From Prochilodus magdalenae (Eukaryota > Chordata > Actinopteri > Characiformes > Prochilodontidae): 64,000 nucleotides of DNA. The position numbers and the translations under genes were made by a program. Of this stretch, positions 44,501-58,854 are shown piece by piece. The DNA lies in contig JAMWET010002884.1 of the NCBI GenBank assembly GCA_024036415.1, positions 127,501 to 191,500 of the forward strand, written 5' to 3'. The notes under the pieces are model-generated. The model was not told the DNA's origin, ran no database searches, and saw only the letters and a program-made list of their open reading frames with translations. Within the stretch, counting starts at the first letter, position 1. Every line of letters begins with the position of its first letter.

Positions 44501-45409
44501 GCAGGGTCCGGGTCCTACCTTAAAGAAGCTGCTTTCTCAAGGGAGCATATACCAACCCTTAAATCGATGATTTGGAAAGAAAATCAGATTTGCACAATTT
44601 CGTCCTTACTCCAAATGCAGTCAGTCAGCTAATTTATGTTTGGTGTCTGGAGTTTCCTTCTTTAGTTTTTCACTAGAGCTTTGGAATGCTAACTTCCATT
44701 GCTTGTTTCTTGTTACCTCACCGATTGTCTTGGTGAGAGTTGTATGCTCATATAATCACACTTTTACCTTAAACCATATCAAGTTGAATTCCTAAGACTT
44801 TCTTTCAAAATATAAAATCACAATGTAAGAAAAGAAGAGAAACAAGTCTGTTCTCAGTGGTGGTGCTAGAAAACATCTGAAACATTGAATACCCCAAAAA
44901 GCTACCTCTCAGAAATATCTTACATTAGGTGGTTATGGTTATGTAGCCTGATGTATCAATGAGACATTGCTCTGCCATAGTTTTACAGTCAGCCTTTGGC
45001 CTGAAACACATCAGTCAAACTTAGTCTTTACTTTAGTCATGTGTCTATAATCATGTGTCTTGGCCCAGTTTTAAAAGAACCATGGTGGGAACACATTTTA
45101 TGGTGGAGCAGCTTTTCTTACTGCACAACAGTGCTGTACTATTTGCATAATCTGCCTATTTTAACATTGGACTCTTGACACAGGTTTGGACAGTTCTCAT
45201 ATTAAGTTTTAAGCAAGAGTTTTGATATCATGTTTTAGAATAACACGCTTTAGGTTATGTACAGGTGTGGCTAGGAGCCAATGTTGGATGTGTATCTGGA
45301 ATGTCTGAACCGATTTGCTTAATGAGTTTAGTATCAGTGCCATTACTAAATAGCTGATCACTAATAGCTGACCAATCCTTTTAACCTCTACCCATGTGTA
45401 TTACACTCT

Positions 45410-45800
45410 TCTCCAAAAAGTGGTTGCACCCATAAGGAAGTGTGGGATTGCAGTGCTAATGGGAAGGAAGATAAAAGTTATCAATAAATGATGAACAATA
45501 AATGATGATAAATTTAGACTGATATGATTAATATTTATTGACCTACACACAGAGAAGTAATCTCTCTCAGTATGGCGTCAGGTTAGTCTGGAGTTGTAGA
45601 GGTTCCTATTGGTTTCCTACAATAATCCATCCCATGCAGCACGAATATTCTCATGCTGTTCCTGCAGATTATCTGGTATGGGTGAAGGTGGAGTGACACC
45701 AGACCTTCTGGATGTGTGAAGGGTGACATCAAACTGCTCATCTTGGCACAGACGGTGGTACCTCCACACATGGATTTGTTAGTCGTCTTTTTTGCTCCCA
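45410..45800 (-). pseudogene. Degenerate Tc1-like transposase, family 2 copy 2
   Basis: On the minus strand LQELHENIRAAWDGLL and then ETNRNLYNSRLT (about 45675-45590, with one frameshift) match the Tc1 C-terminal block 'ENIRAAWDGLP.ETIRNLY.S'. The downstream sequence AGATTACTTCTCTGTGTGTA and the GTTGCACCCATAAGGAAGTG end match the copies at 20280 and 55565. The catalytic blocks are missing. Confidence 0.7.
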
Positions 45801-48800
45801 GCCGTTGTCATGGAGTACACCTTCTCCAGCATTTTTTCCCTGCTCCCACACCCAACTGATCCAGCTACTCAACAAATTAACACACTCTTGTTGAGTAGAA
45901 GTGGGTTTGCAAGAGCAGGAAAAGCACAAAAATGTGGTAGTCCTGTAAGTTTGACCACTCAGAGGCAAAATGTGCATACCAGCAGCTACAACTCACTGTT
46001 AATTGTTTGTACTTTGGTTTTTCCACACCACACATGGTTATTCTACTCTATTTAATAAAGTAGAATGAGTAAACAAAGACATGGTGTGTCAAGTAACCCC
46101 GTGAGTTTGTTTTTCTGAATATATGTTTAAGCTTCAGGCCAAGAAAACAGACATCCAGGTCTTCTTGGTCAGATTAACTTGGCCACAAAAAGATCTGAAC
46201 CTTGATTGATGAAATTTAAAATATTAGTCATAAAATGTTCAGACTTCAGAAAACAATCTAGTTGTCAAAACAGCTAAGGTGTTCTATTCACCCTGGCATA
46301 TCAAAATGTTTATGGCCCGTAGATCTTAGCCTGTCCACCCTGCAGTTTGGCACCCAACTGTCTTCACATAATCTTACTGAAATCTCAGTTGCACATTCCT
46401 CCTCTGTTTCTGCAGTATTGTTTGCACTTTGCTTTAGCAGTGTTGGGAGAGAAGCATGCACACACAGATTTGCACGTCTAAGGTGTGTTTGAATAAGACT
46501 GTATGGTGTTTGCTGCCATTGTTCCACAAAGGTACAATGAGTGTGTGTTTGAATTGCAAGCAACAGCGAGAGAATAGGACAAGAAAGAAAAAAGAGAGAG
46601 ATGTGCATATTACTACTGGTTTTATTTCCTCCTCGCCAAGCTTCTGTGAGTAGACTAGTCAAGTACATATATGGAACACAATGAAGAGAAAATGCACTTT
46701 AGGTTGGGCAGTTTTGGGCCGCACTGTATAGCAAGAGGCCTTTATATGTGAAATATTTGCTTTTGTGAATTACTACTATTTAACTTCTTTTTTTAAACAG
46801 TATAATTCACCCTGCCATGAACAATTACATGTACCCTGTTAAAATGAAAGTTTCCATTACCACTATTGGTTCCCCAAAGATCTCTGTTTGAAGTCACATA
46901 ATGTAAAGGAATAATTGAAGGACCAATTAAACAGATCTTTATAGAATCTCCATATGAAAGTTTTTAACCTTTAAAATCCTGCACACTCACACATCTCTAA
47001 AACAGTGATCCTCAATCTGGCCATTACGCCGTCCAGACAATACACAATACGCAATCAAAAAAAAAAAAAAAACACTCACATGTTTTGCTGATCTTCTAAG
47101 TAGAATTATGTTAACAGTTCTGTAGTTTTAGTAAGTTAAATCTAAAAGACAAGATGAACCATAACATTTGCACAAGTTATGCAGTAAGTATGAAAAAATT
47201 GGGCAGAAGTGTGTTCAGTGTAGACGATGTGTTGACATATCTTCACTTCAAATCAGCAAAACACCATTCGACCAAGGACATCCAAAGTTTTGCATATGAC
47301 CCGTAGCCAGTGTGTCAAGAGGTTAGGCTTAGTCAAAAAGGTGGACTATCTGGGGGTGCTGAGGACCTGTTTGAGGAGCACTGCTCCTAAGAAACACCCA
47401 TTTAAAAAGATTATTTGGGGCAAAAGTATATTTTTAATGACTTTATTGAAAGAGCCCTCTGTTTTTAAGAGTGTATGTAAGTACTTGAGCAGAGACCTTT
47501 TCATAGCCTGTTGTAATCTTTGTTCTTTGTTATTCATTGACTTCGGTGGGGAAAAGTAAAAGGAGGTGTGCCAAAAACTATTGGTTTGTTTTTTCTACCT
47601 TGCCGAGCTTTAAACTAAAGGTCATGCTAAGACAGCAGCTAATTAATTCACAGTTAATCATACACCAGACACAAGTGTATCGACCCATTCTGCTAGTTAC
47701 ATATTACACATCTTCTGGCCTATCCAATCACTGTTTGATTACCTGTAGTAACTCGTAGTCATATACCCTCCAGAGATTGGAGTGTACTGGGTCACTGGAA
47801 GGTCATAAATGATTGAATGTGATCTCTTGCAGTTCCTAATGTAGGCCTATCTTACACATGTGTTGTAATATATACACCACTTTCCAGCAGGTACTTTTTA
47901 GGTTGAACAGGTTTAAAACAAAGTGATGATTACTGTGCTTGAAGGGTTAATACAGTATGTATGTAATGGTTATGAAACTCTTTGGCGCTCCCACATAATG
48001 TGCCAGATAGTAGTAATCACAAACCCGGAATAGCTTGCTTTAGTTACATTAATAGTGAGAAACCTTGCAGCGTTACAATAGTTCTATGTAAAATGTATTC
48101 AGACTTCACATTTAGTGTTAGAACAACAGGTTTTAGCTGAAATTCTTTGCTTTGAGTGACTCTATACTTATTCATTTAAATTAGTTTACTTTTATTTATT
48201 AAAATAAATGATTGAACATTCCACCCTGTCATCAACAAAATCACACTACCAACATTTTTGATTAGTGACAATTTTAACTAGGCTAATGTTGAGGAAAATT
48301 GTTAACCAGTACATAATAACCAAACAGCTTTGAACACTTTCATTTCATAAAACCTTTCATTTTAATATCTGTTCAAATAATTTTTTTTTAAAACCACTGC
48401 TAATCTGAATTAATGTAGCATACATAAACAGAATACTAGGGATGTCTAGCTTTAACAAGATGGCTTGGTTAATGTGAGTTAATATAGTACACGGATAACG
48501 TTAATTACTTAATGTTCAGCTATGAAGTTTGGTAAATGGTATAGCCAAACCCTCTATTAACACAGTGGGAACAAGCATAACAAGAACTACTGTAAATTCA
48601 ATCAGCCCACCAGATAAATGGTTCATGAAATGGATTTTACCTTAAAATAAACACCCATCTTCATTCATTGTGCTTAGCAGTGTGTATTTGAATGTCTATA
48701 TTTAATGGAAGTTTTCTCACTGACTACAGACTCCTGACAGTGCCACCGCCCGATGAAGAGCTGTTTAACCGACCCTGTTTAACTGAAACTGGTTTGAAAA

Positions 48801-50159
48801 CTGTCTCTTCGGTTGGTGGTCATTATGGTGGCACAAACACTAACCCAGCAGTTGGGCTTCCAAAAAAATAGCAGATTTAGAGTATAATATTTAACATTTT
48901 GAGATTCTGTTGCTGAGTTCGACCTTTTTTTGTCACAAGCAAGATGTTAGGATTGATAGGATTAAGAAAATTTGTGACAATTGAAAACTGACAATCATAT
49001 CAATCAGAAGTCCTGTTTAACTACAACTACTGGAGTGTAAAATTAAAAACTGATTTGAATCATTAACTATATTGATTGCTGTTGTAGGTTTCCCAAATGT
49101 TTAGCCCCTTAGGAATCAGTATCAATCATTTCATATCGAACTGTTGTATTGTGTTATGCTTTTTAAATGGGACCTCATAGTAATTGTAAACATCAACCAG
49201 ACACAGATAACTCTGGTGGCCAAAAACAGGAAAAGAATTGTATTTATACATTTTTTAAGAATTTTCACATTTCTACACATTTTTATCATTTCAGCACAGC
49301 AGCTGCCCTGTGCAGTGTGTGTAAATACCAATACTAATAGAAATGCTCCAAAATTGTAGAACAAAAATGTCTGTACAATCAGCTGCATTAAAATTTTTTT
49401 TTTTTCCTGCTTTCTGTAAAGTTATCATTTTGCAAATACTTTTATGATAGAGATATGATAACCAAAAAGGATGCATTTGTTGGGAAAAAAAAGAAAAATT
49501 AATAGTTTTTTAACAATACATGTTCAGGTTTGATTGGATTTTGAATCCGAGATGAAGATACGTATTTAGGCTAGTCAGCAAAATTACGCTGTAAAATTTA
49601 TATTATGTTTATGAGCAATGTGTCTGAACTTGAATAGCACTTCTACTGAAGCTTGGATTAGCTTGACTTAGTCCCTGTGTGTGCAGTAAAGTTTCTTATC
49701 TTATACCTGAGTGCTCTTATCTAAAGGGAGGGTCCGATGTCTGTGGCTACTTCACGTCTCGTATCAAGTCTCCACCCCCTTTACTCCTTTGATTTGAGGC
49801 TTTAACCCTTTCAGACGTACGTTAAGGCCTGTCAGCTTTTGTGGATCTCTGAGAAACAGCACTGGAACATTTGGACTAAAAACTGATAAAAAATGAAAGT
49901 AGTGAATGCGGTAGACAGTAAAACTGACTGTGACTGTGCTGTTATAGTAGTATGGCAACCTAGGCCAGACTAGGTTCAGATTGTCAGCCCAGATCGAAAT
50001 TTTGGAGTTTCCAGGGTGTATCCAGGTTGATTTTCGATAATCTGGACAGCGAAAAACACATGCAATTAGATTTTTGTTAATCAGACCCAAACCACTTTTG
50101 GTAGTGGTTTGATGGATCTCAGCCTCAACGAATGCATTACTGGTCACTTACATATCATA

Positions 50160-50420
50160 AATAACAGCAAGTAACAGCAAATAACGAGTTTTCAGAAATG
50201 CATGCGATTTGCCTGCAGCCTTAAGGAAGTGGTCCACATTGCCATTTTGGAGCTGTTAGTGTAGCCCAGCAAGAAGTGTGTCGTTCTCATTCGTACGTTA
50301 GAGAAGCAGCGGAGTTGTACGACGGAGAATTCGGTCCTGTCTGCAGGACGGCTGCTCTGATGGGGTTAATAGCATCTGGGAGTTGAACGGTGTCTTGTAC
50401 TGGGCTGCGAACATTAATTT
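50160..50420. other. Candidate intronic regulatory block 4
   Basis: Repeat-poor sequence with many CpGs (CGTTCTCATTCGTACGTTAG, GTTGTACGACGGAGAATTCG then GTCCTG). It starts with a short AACAGCAA(G/A)TAACAGCAAATAAC duplication. No coding signal. Confidence 0.25.
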
Positions 50421-50514
50421 CATAGCTTCATGCTTACACGGCCAGTTCATGTTTCAATTTGTAATTCATCATTCACTTTTCTCCCCCCATTAACCCCACT
50501 GTTCCAGCACCCCC

Positions 50515-51004
50515 ACTCTTTCTCTCTCTCACTCACTCACTCTCTGTCTCTCTATCTGTCTCTCATTTTTTTCTTTCTCTCTTTCTTTCCTTTTTTATCT
50601 TTCTTTTTCTTTCTTTACTTTCATCCATTGTTTCTCTTCCTTTCTTTTTTCTTTCGTTTTCTCATTCTGTCTGTCTGTATGTCTGTCTGTCTGTCTGTCT
50701 GTCTGTGTGTCTGTCAGTCTGTCTGTCTCTCTATCTTTTTGTATGTAAATGGTACTATAAAAATCTTATAGGGCACTTTTTCTTTGGTTCTTTATTTTTT
50801 GCTTTTGTTTCTTTCTTTTTTGTTTCTTTCTTTTGTTCATTCTCTATTTCTTTATTTCTATGTTTTTTTATTTTTCTCATACCCTCTGTCATTCTTTCTT
50901 TTTCCTTTCTTACTTTACTTTCTTTTTTTTTGTCGTTATACCTCTTTTTTTTGTTTTTGTTTTTTTTACTCTGTCTGTCTGACTGCTTGTCTCTCTCTCT
51001 CTGT
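50515..51004 (+). repeat. Polypyrimidine tract with (TCTG)n core
   Basis: About 490 bp in which the plus strand is overwhelmingly C and T: (TC)n near 50519-50570, TTTC-rich to 50665, (TCTG)n at about 50665-50730, then more TTTCTT-rich sequence to 51004. A short mixed gap lies at 50740-50775. Long Phe/Leu/Ser-rich frames on the plus strand and Lys-rich frames on the minus strand are artefacts. Confidence 0.93.
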
Positions 51005-53139
51005 GGTAAGGGCATTATGCCCACTATGGACTGATGGAGGGAGGATATGAAGGAGAGGGCATTAGGGAGAGGTGGCAGAGAACGAATGAACAGCTTTTCC
51101 TCTCCTTAAACGGCAGGGGAGCTCCTCTGGGGGAAGAGAGAGGGAAAAAGATGTCAGCAGGTATTACTATCAGTGTCGGGATGGGAGAGTGACGGGAGAA
51201 GAAATAACACACGTCAGGGATTCAGAGCCTGCAGGAAAGACAGTTTGGGAAGAGCACCCGACGCGTGGGTTCGTGGGGGTGTTTTTCATACGTTTTTTGA
51301 CCAAAAGCCATGGCTTTGTAAAGAGAGAGGGAAAACAGAGGTAACCTTCAAAATCAGAACTGTTTAGCAGTCAGATTCACACACAGAAGTTTGATGACAC
51401 TGTTCATAGGTCAAAGAAAAATCCAGCTGTTTATCTAAATGAAAATAAGTTCTCTGCAGATTGTAATGCACATGTACTTTTCATTATCTGAATTTATCAT
51501 GTGGGGTCTTTTAAATTAATCTTTTATGTTTTATTGTTTCACAAAGTTTTCAACTCAGCAAATGAAAATATAATTTTGTGCATTAAAACTATCATGTTTA
51601 TATCATAAGTTTGCTCCATGTAGAGGATGTGCTGACTTATTTTCACCTGGAAACAAAAGATGACTGGGGGTCTTCAAACAGAGTTGTACAGATCTAGGAT
51701 TTGGCTTAGAAATGTTTAACAATATTGACATATTAAAGTTTTTGGAATTCACAACGATATTAAGAGCAATAAAATATTATTATGATGGAAAAGCTGTATG
51801 TGATGCAAGTTTATGGATGTGCCAACATGTTCTAAATAACCTCTGCAAATAGCAGGATGTAAAATTACGAAAGTGTCATTCACTATTTTACATATTATTA
51901 AGAAATACATACTGGTTATTCTGGAGAGAATTTTTTGAAAGCATCATATATATCGCCAGTGTTTCTACGGGTCACTTGAGGTAATCAGTGGTTAAGTAAC
52001 ATTCGAATGAGGGTTTTTGGCCCTCTACTAGTCTGTATCTGTGTTGTCCTGTGTGTTTGCTGCTTGACCTCGTTCTAATGAACCAGACGCTCACTGTATC
52101 CCTCACTAAGAATACCTAGAGATTATAAATTGTTCAAAAATAGAAATACTTATATGTACTGTTTCAGACATCTCATCAGTTGGAACTGTTAATTGTAAGG
52201 CTGTAGAGTCTTTAAGATCAACGAGATTCATTTAGTTGGGTGTGTCTAAAGTTTGACTGGTACTGCATAAATATATAAACAGTAACAATTGTTGATTTTA
52301 TTTGATGAGTTATTAAATATGCTGTGCCATTAGTCATTACTGCCATTTACACCTATACTGGGCGACACAATACTAGGTGTGGAACATTCCTAATGTTTGA
52401 TGCATTTTTACAGGACTGTAGTTCAGGATGGAGCAGTTTTTGAGCTGTGCACTTGTTTCACAATTGACTGTTTAACGCACCTCACATGGGAGAGCAGCAT
52501 TCAGTTCAAGCGTAGAGAAACACTTATTAGGCGGAAACTCAGGATAGAGATAAAATCTGATTTATCATGCAGTCTTAATAGTGTGGCATATATGCTCCCA
52601 CATTCTGATGAGATACTAAAATATGTGTATGTTTTCTGAATAGCATTTTTTCCCCATGTACAAAGGCTGTAATAAGTTGCAATGTGTATGTTATGGATGT
52701 TTATAGTTGTGTAATTTATATAATAATGTGTTTATGTGTGTAAATTACCTTTATGGGTTCAAATGTGTGTACTGGGGCATGTAGTCATGTGTGAGTGAGT
52801 CACTGTGTGTTATTCTGTCGGCTTTAATAGATGTTGTAGTAGTTAAATAGTCTGGAATGGAATGAGTGGTATGTTGGGTTTGGAGTGTTAAAAAAATCTC
52901 ACACTTAGGTCTGTTTTAATAAGGATCAGCGGTTTAGAAGCGTGTGTGTGCCTGCATGGTTTCAGGTGAAGGTGTGTGCATGTGTGCAGCAGTTGGGCTA
53001 CATGTGTGTGCAGGTTTGGGCGTGTTATTTTGATAGCTACTTCAGTGTCCCAAACTGGCGACTCGTGATTTTCAGGTTGTTAAAGTGAATTTATCCCCCG
53101 CATGTGTGTGTGCGTGTGCACGCGCATGTGTGTGGCTGA

Positions 53140-53460
53140 AGCAGAGCAGGTCCATGTAGGTGCTATTTGTCAGGCAGATTGGGCTGTTGAAGTGTCTACT
53201 CTGTAGAACAGAACACATCTCCTGCTGAGGCTCCAGAATAATAACTCTCGTGGAGGGCCGCATCGCCAGCATTATTATGGAAGGAAATTGGAGCGAACAA
53301 ATATTTCATTTTTCAGTTCCGAAATGAAACGTGTGGCGGAAAATCAGCATGGATGAAATTTGCATTGAATCTGCAGCGAGAGGCCTAGCATACAGCATTC
53401 ATTTCCTGTCTTGTTCTCTTGTTAACAACATCAGCGCGGCGCTAGCACGCGTGCACACAA
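53140..53460. other. Candidate intronic regulatory block 5
   Basis: Repeat-free: GGAGGGCCGCATCGCCAGCA then TTATTATGG, and GCGGAAAATCAGCATGGATG then AAATTTGCATTGAATCTGCA. ATTTGCAT is an octamer (POU) core. Flanked on the left by a TGTG/CGCG-rich microsatellite-like run (53100-53135). Confidence 0.35.
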
Positions 53461-53855
53461 ACACGGGCATCTGTCTGAAACGATGTCCAGCATCGCAGAA
53501 GAAGAGAGTACACTAAACAGTGTGTGGAGTCGTATTGTGAATGAAGTCAGTACTGATGGAGTCATACTGTAATATTTAAGGTCTTCTCTGGCAATGAATT
53601 TGGTGAGTGAAAAATTGAATTATTAGAAGGCATGCACAAAGACACTGGCCACTGGACCGATGCTCAGATTTGGTTGGTATTTCATGAGGCCGATATTTGA
53701 TCACAGGCTTATCATACCTCGGAAAAGCAGAACATTTAAGTGAACAAGTAGCTGAATTTGATTTATTTTAGTATTGGGGTTAACACTTTCTAATAAGTGT
53801 TGACTAACTAACATAAAGTAATACATAAACTATGGTTAAGAACACATGAATCACA

Positions 53856-54424
53856 ATGAATCCAAATCTCCAGGCTAGCTGCTTTCCTGCACTAATTTGT
53901 TTCTGTCTACCAGACAGAACACATGAACCTGTCTTAGCTGGGTATAATAGCACAGTGCAAGCCTGGGGTATGCAGCCCTTCATGGTGGTGGTGTACTCAA
54001 GGTACGAAGGGCATGCAGTGTGCCCTAGAAAAGGCCCAATACGCCAGGGCACTGTACGCTGTTTTGCAAGGCTACATGCTGTCCACCACAGTGTTAGCAT
54101 GTTGTTTACTGCTAAGAGCCAAACTTTTACCCAGATAAATGATTCCCCAGTGATTGACATAGGTGAGTTTCGAGGGGCACAGTCTGCTAATACTCAGTAG
54201 GTCCGCACGTGTACAAAATACCAGTCTGTGATCTTGTTAATTGTGCGGATGCCAGCATTCAAATGGTTTGTAACCATTTATCCCCTGAAAATGAATGCAG
54301 TTTAAAAAAGTCTAATTTCAAAAGAGTAGTTCCTCTTTTGAGTTGGTTAGAGGAGCACAAGTTTGATTCTAGATGCCTAAAACATCCGAATTGTAAAATT
54401 TCCACAGCAGCACATCTGATGTAG
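53856..54424 (+). other. Two adjacent unassigned open frames
   Basis: A 114-codon frame (53856-54200) and a 71-codon frame (54209-54424) lie eight bases apart on the plus strand. I do not recognise either. The first contains GQ-free, Cys/His-scattered sequence with CPRKGPIRQGTVRCFARLHA but no clear domain. They may come from an old retroelement or be chance frames. No promoter or splice signal supports a gene. Confidence 0.25.
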
Positions 54425-55564
54425 TTTAATGAACCATTCACAGCCAAACTGTGCACCAGCGGGTGGGGAAAGTTTAATATTAAACAATTTTATCATATTT
54501 TGCCTGCTTCTCCACCCAGCCGGAACTATCATTGAGAAAAGTGCTCAGCTAACTTAAACACCAGCTCTGATTTCTAAATTACAGTGACTGATATATGTTG
54601 AACATTAGCATTATTGAAAAATAGTTTGGTGGATTACATGAATGCACTGGTTTGTCTACACATGCAGAAACACATTTGGTTTGAAGTTGATTGCACACAG
54701 TATTGTACAGTAGGTATTGTATTGTGGTCCTTATTGTAGGCCAAAAGCAACAATGACAAAAAAAATGCAGTACGAAGCAGGGTTGTGCAATATATCATTA
54801 GTGTGATACATTGTTTTGAGTTTTTCATGGGTTACAGAAGTACTTTTAGAACACAGAGCAAGACTGTTTACACCAATTGTAGAAAGTCAACAACCAATGT
54901 ATAGTCACAGCGTACAACTGCATAGTAATAAGTAGCTAGCAGGCCATTATGCCATTATTACATTACTTTATATATACTAGTTGTTGGACATTCTTGCTCT
55001 GTTCCTCTTAAGTAGAACATTATACCTTTTTAATTGCGATGCAACTGTTTTATTGATGCCAGAATATTATATCTAAAAAAAAAACAACAAAAAAAAGGAA
55101 ATAGTTTTGCCTGTTGGATGACCAAAAAAGCAGCTAGCATTGTCTGCTCCCATCTGGCCAGTTTCAGACTAGTTCCATTCAGAAGTACATATTACTCTTC
55201 TGCTAATGCATGGGTTCATTACAGTGCAAAGCGCATTATGATACTTTATTCATGTCCTTGTGAGCTATCTATATCTCCAGTCCTTTTTCAGACTTGCATA
55301 CACTGTGATTCATTTCTTTGAGCTGTATGCAGTGTTGTCAGATTGGGGACTTTTTCTCCAAGTTGGGCTGCTTTTGGTTGGACTATGCAGAAAAAATGTG
55401 CTGGTGTACAAAACCTAGGACAGTTTGCCATGATTTTGATCTTAATGTACACATTTTACAAATTGCTTTGTTTAATCAAGATGCAGATTTAGTGTAGGAC
55501 TAACCTCTCCACACCAAGTCATTCATCAAAACATTGACTGACATCCTCTCATCATTAAAAAATA

Positions 55565-55745
55565 CTGTAGTTACACCCAGAAGAAGGTGTGGGATTGCAG
55601 TGCTATAGGGAAGGAAGATAAGGGTTATCAGGAACAATAAATTGTTAATCACCTTCACCAAGACAAAAGTGGGACTCATCACTGAAGATGACCCCCTGCC
55701 ATGCTGTGTTACTCCATGACAGTGTGGCACAACACCATGGCAGTA
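55565..55745 (-). pseudogene. Degenerate Tc1-like transposase, family 2 copy 3
   Basis: ACACCCAGAAGAAGGTGTGG, ATTGCAGTGCTATAGGGAAG then GAAGATAAGGG match the ends at 20310 and 45430. From there it jumps directly to the first-Asp block: the minus strand reads VIFSDESHF (about 55690-55665). Most of the transposase is deleted. Confidence 0.65.
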
Positions 55746-58429
55746 TTTGCCGAACGTTGACGTGGTTCCTGTATACGCATTAGCCTACAATTATTGTTAC
55801 GACCTACGTTTTTGCTATGTTGCATTACGAGCAATTCTGTAAATACCCTTACTGTCCTCTCTTGGGAAGAGTCCTATACCACAAGGGACGGTCCCTTTCA
55901 GTCCCTGAGGCCACATAGCTGTGGTGTAGACTTACTCAAGCAGCTTGTCTGGAAAACCAAGTAGGTTCTGTATAATATTGCTTAAGCAGCTGGACTGGGA
56001 TGCCTTGTATGTCCAGTGGTGGCACAGCTACCAGCATGGGAAGCTGAATACCTACATGGTGGTATCACTCATGCCACAGAGCTTCAGTGTCGCTTCACTC
56101 AACGTAAAGTGCCAGTGTGGAGTTGCTCAAGCATTCAGCCTGTGAAGCTTTGTAGGTATGCTGTAGTGGGAGCCACATAGCTACAGTGTAACGCAACATA
56201 GGCAGCTGGCCCAAAAAGGTTTTAGCCGTGGTGAAAAGTCAGCCACTGTCTATTTCATTACATTGGTGAAACCCCTTGGCTATTTGGGTCACATCAAAAC
56301 ACAGAAACATTCAAAACAGTTCACAAACAAAATCATTGCCAAGCGGCAACCAGCATTCAAACAGACAGCCATCTACTTTCCAGCAGATTGCATGGGTCCT
56401 AGTTAACCTGAAAGTGGTGTCATCAGTAATCTGTCTAAGTTTCCTTATTTTTCTGTGTCTAAGAGAAATGCTAGCTGAAGACTGTTTCGTATTATTATTG
56501 TCATCTTCTGATTGATGCAGTGATGAAAATCACTGTATGATTCCAAGTAAATATGATGGAATGACCGAAGGTAACTTCTATCAGTTAGCAAATTCATGGA
56601 ATATGGACAGAAATTAAGTCACTTATTAAACATCCAATGCTTTCTACTCACAGCTTGCTGGCACAGATGTTTGTGGGCACCCCAGGCACCATAGACACTT
56701 GTCAAAGCTACCGTATTGCTTTACTGAAAGGTTTATTATGTAATGAATCTATTTTACAGTATGCAGAACAGCTGGGAAACAACTTTTTGCTTGCAGTTTA
56801 GGATGATGCTCAGTTTTGCTTGCTCTGCCTGTGAGTTGATTATTGATGTGGGTTGTACATCAATATTGCTGTATTGTGTTATTGCTGTGTTGTAGTGTTG
56901 TGGAAATGCTGACTTTAGACTGTTTTTGATGTATTTATTTTTGGGTGTTTTTTTTTTTTTTTTTATTAATTTAGGCAGGTTTTTTAAGATTTGCTGCCTA
57001 TTAGGAACTTGGCAATCTGGCAACCCGGGCTGTATGCGGTGCTTTGTGCTGGTTCTCCAGAGTGGCAGGTGTAGCACAGTTAAACACTCCCCCAATCAGG
57101 AGAGATTATAAGTGAGCAGAGGGCATGTAGATGGATAATTTCTATGGCAGTGGCTGGGAGGAGGGAAGGGGGTCGTACTACCAAATGAAGTAGATAATTC
57201 CTCTCTGTATGGGGCCTGCAATTTGTGTCTCTTACACACATACATGCACACACACACTCCTTTTCTAGCCCTTGTCTCCTCTTCTACTACTCACTGTTGC
57301 TCCGCCCATATTACTTTGACCGCTTCAATGTGCTTTGTACTTGTTGTGTGCTCTTCTGTATCTAAATAACTAAAGATGGTTTGGGTTATTGTGATATGCT
57401 CATTTTAAGTCAAACCTTCAGAGAACATTAGCATTAGTGAACAATAGCAAGACACATATTAAGTTAGGGTGCACTATATTTTATTTGTTGTTTGTATTTG
57501 CTATGTTAGCCTTTGCTACACTATTGCAGAAGGCTGCCATATGCAAATTGAGACTGTAGGAACTTCAAATATGATGTTCCATAAAGTGTAGGATATTAAA
57601 ATGACAATACATTATGATTAACACAGTTTCTCTCTGGGTGAGTAACACATACTGACCCTTATTTATTTTAGTGAAGGAGAAATAAAGCTGACCTCTTTTG
57701 GTAATAAATGAAATTTATTTTCAATATGCAATATTGCAAAATGAAAGGTAGTGATATAGTAATGAGCTTATCTGACTTTTCTGGGGCATAGTAGCGATAT
57801 ATCTGTCCTGAATTAACATTAAAAGCACAATATTACTCTAATGTTGGAACCATTCAAACTCTTTCCCCATTGTTGGTGAGTTTCTAAATAATTAGATTTG
57901 CTCTGGTCTGATTGGCTGGTTTACAGCGAGACGTGTGATCAGTGATGATCCCACAGAAGCAATTTAATAAGTTATTTAATTTAAATTAGTTAATGTTATG
58001 TATCTTTTGATTTTGACAGAGATTTTTGCTCTTTATAGATGTTTAAACCGGTGCTATAGCACCACTAAATTCAAGCTGCCAACTCAAGCTGTTTAATAAA
58101 ATGCAAAAAGGCACTACAGCCAGTGTGTGGTTTATAAGTTCTGGACTCTCTGAAGACGACCCACACCTATGTAGGTTTAAAGGGTTCGTTTTAAGCTAGC
58201 AAAGATGCAGTGATTTATAGTTTCGGGTAATTTTGCACTAATAGACGTAGTTTTGTATAATATATCACTTAAGTCACATACAGACTGACTAACTGACAAA
58301 ACAACAATAAAAACCTGATGCAAATGACTCCTCTAACAAATTACAAACATTGTTTCTGTGGGTGATTTGATTTAATTGTGGTCATTACCTGTGCTGCATC
58401 AAGAGCTTGTCTTTGCATGGAGCACCTAA

Positions 58430-58850
58430 TGTGCAGTGAAGTTGCTGTTTCTTTGTATTGTGTCGCTTTTGCTAATGTTCTGCTTATCCTTTGTATTAAA
58501 AGTAGACTAATGTGGGCTAGGTACCGCCATTTGTAGTAATTGTCTTCTTTCTCATCTCCCTTTTCTCCTAAGGAAGCCTAACGCATGGTTTAGCGGCGGG
58601 GTTTTGTCCCGGCCGTTTTTGAGCCTTTTGTGGCTTGTGTGCCTAATGCAGAGTGAAGCTGCTGCTTTTTTGTGTGTGTGTTGAGTGGCCTCCTAGCCTT
58701 TGTGCTGGCGGGCCCTTTGTGACCGAAGCTTGTTCTGAGGCGCTGCGGCTGGACGCCACTGCCAAAAACACCACACTTCTCCATGAGCTCCCTGCTCTGC
58801 AAAAGAGAAAAAACTAATCATGATTTGAATTGGACGCATTTTGACAGACA
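58430..58850. other. Low-repeat GC-richer block with short internal duplication
   Basis: ATGTGCAGTGAAGTTGCTGT near 58430 is echoed by ATGCAGAGTGAAGCTGCTGC near 58647. The segment 58575-58800 is GC-rich (TTTAGCGGCGGGGTTTTGTC, GAGGCGCTGCGGCTGGACGC). No convincing coding frame. Candidate regulatory DNA. Confidence 0.3.
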
Positions 58851-58854
58851 AAGA

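Noticed and set aside
50430..51050. Phe/Leu/Ser-rich frames in the polypyrimidine tract and the Lys-rich frame opposite
   Set aside because: Composition-driven artefacts of C/T-only sequence.
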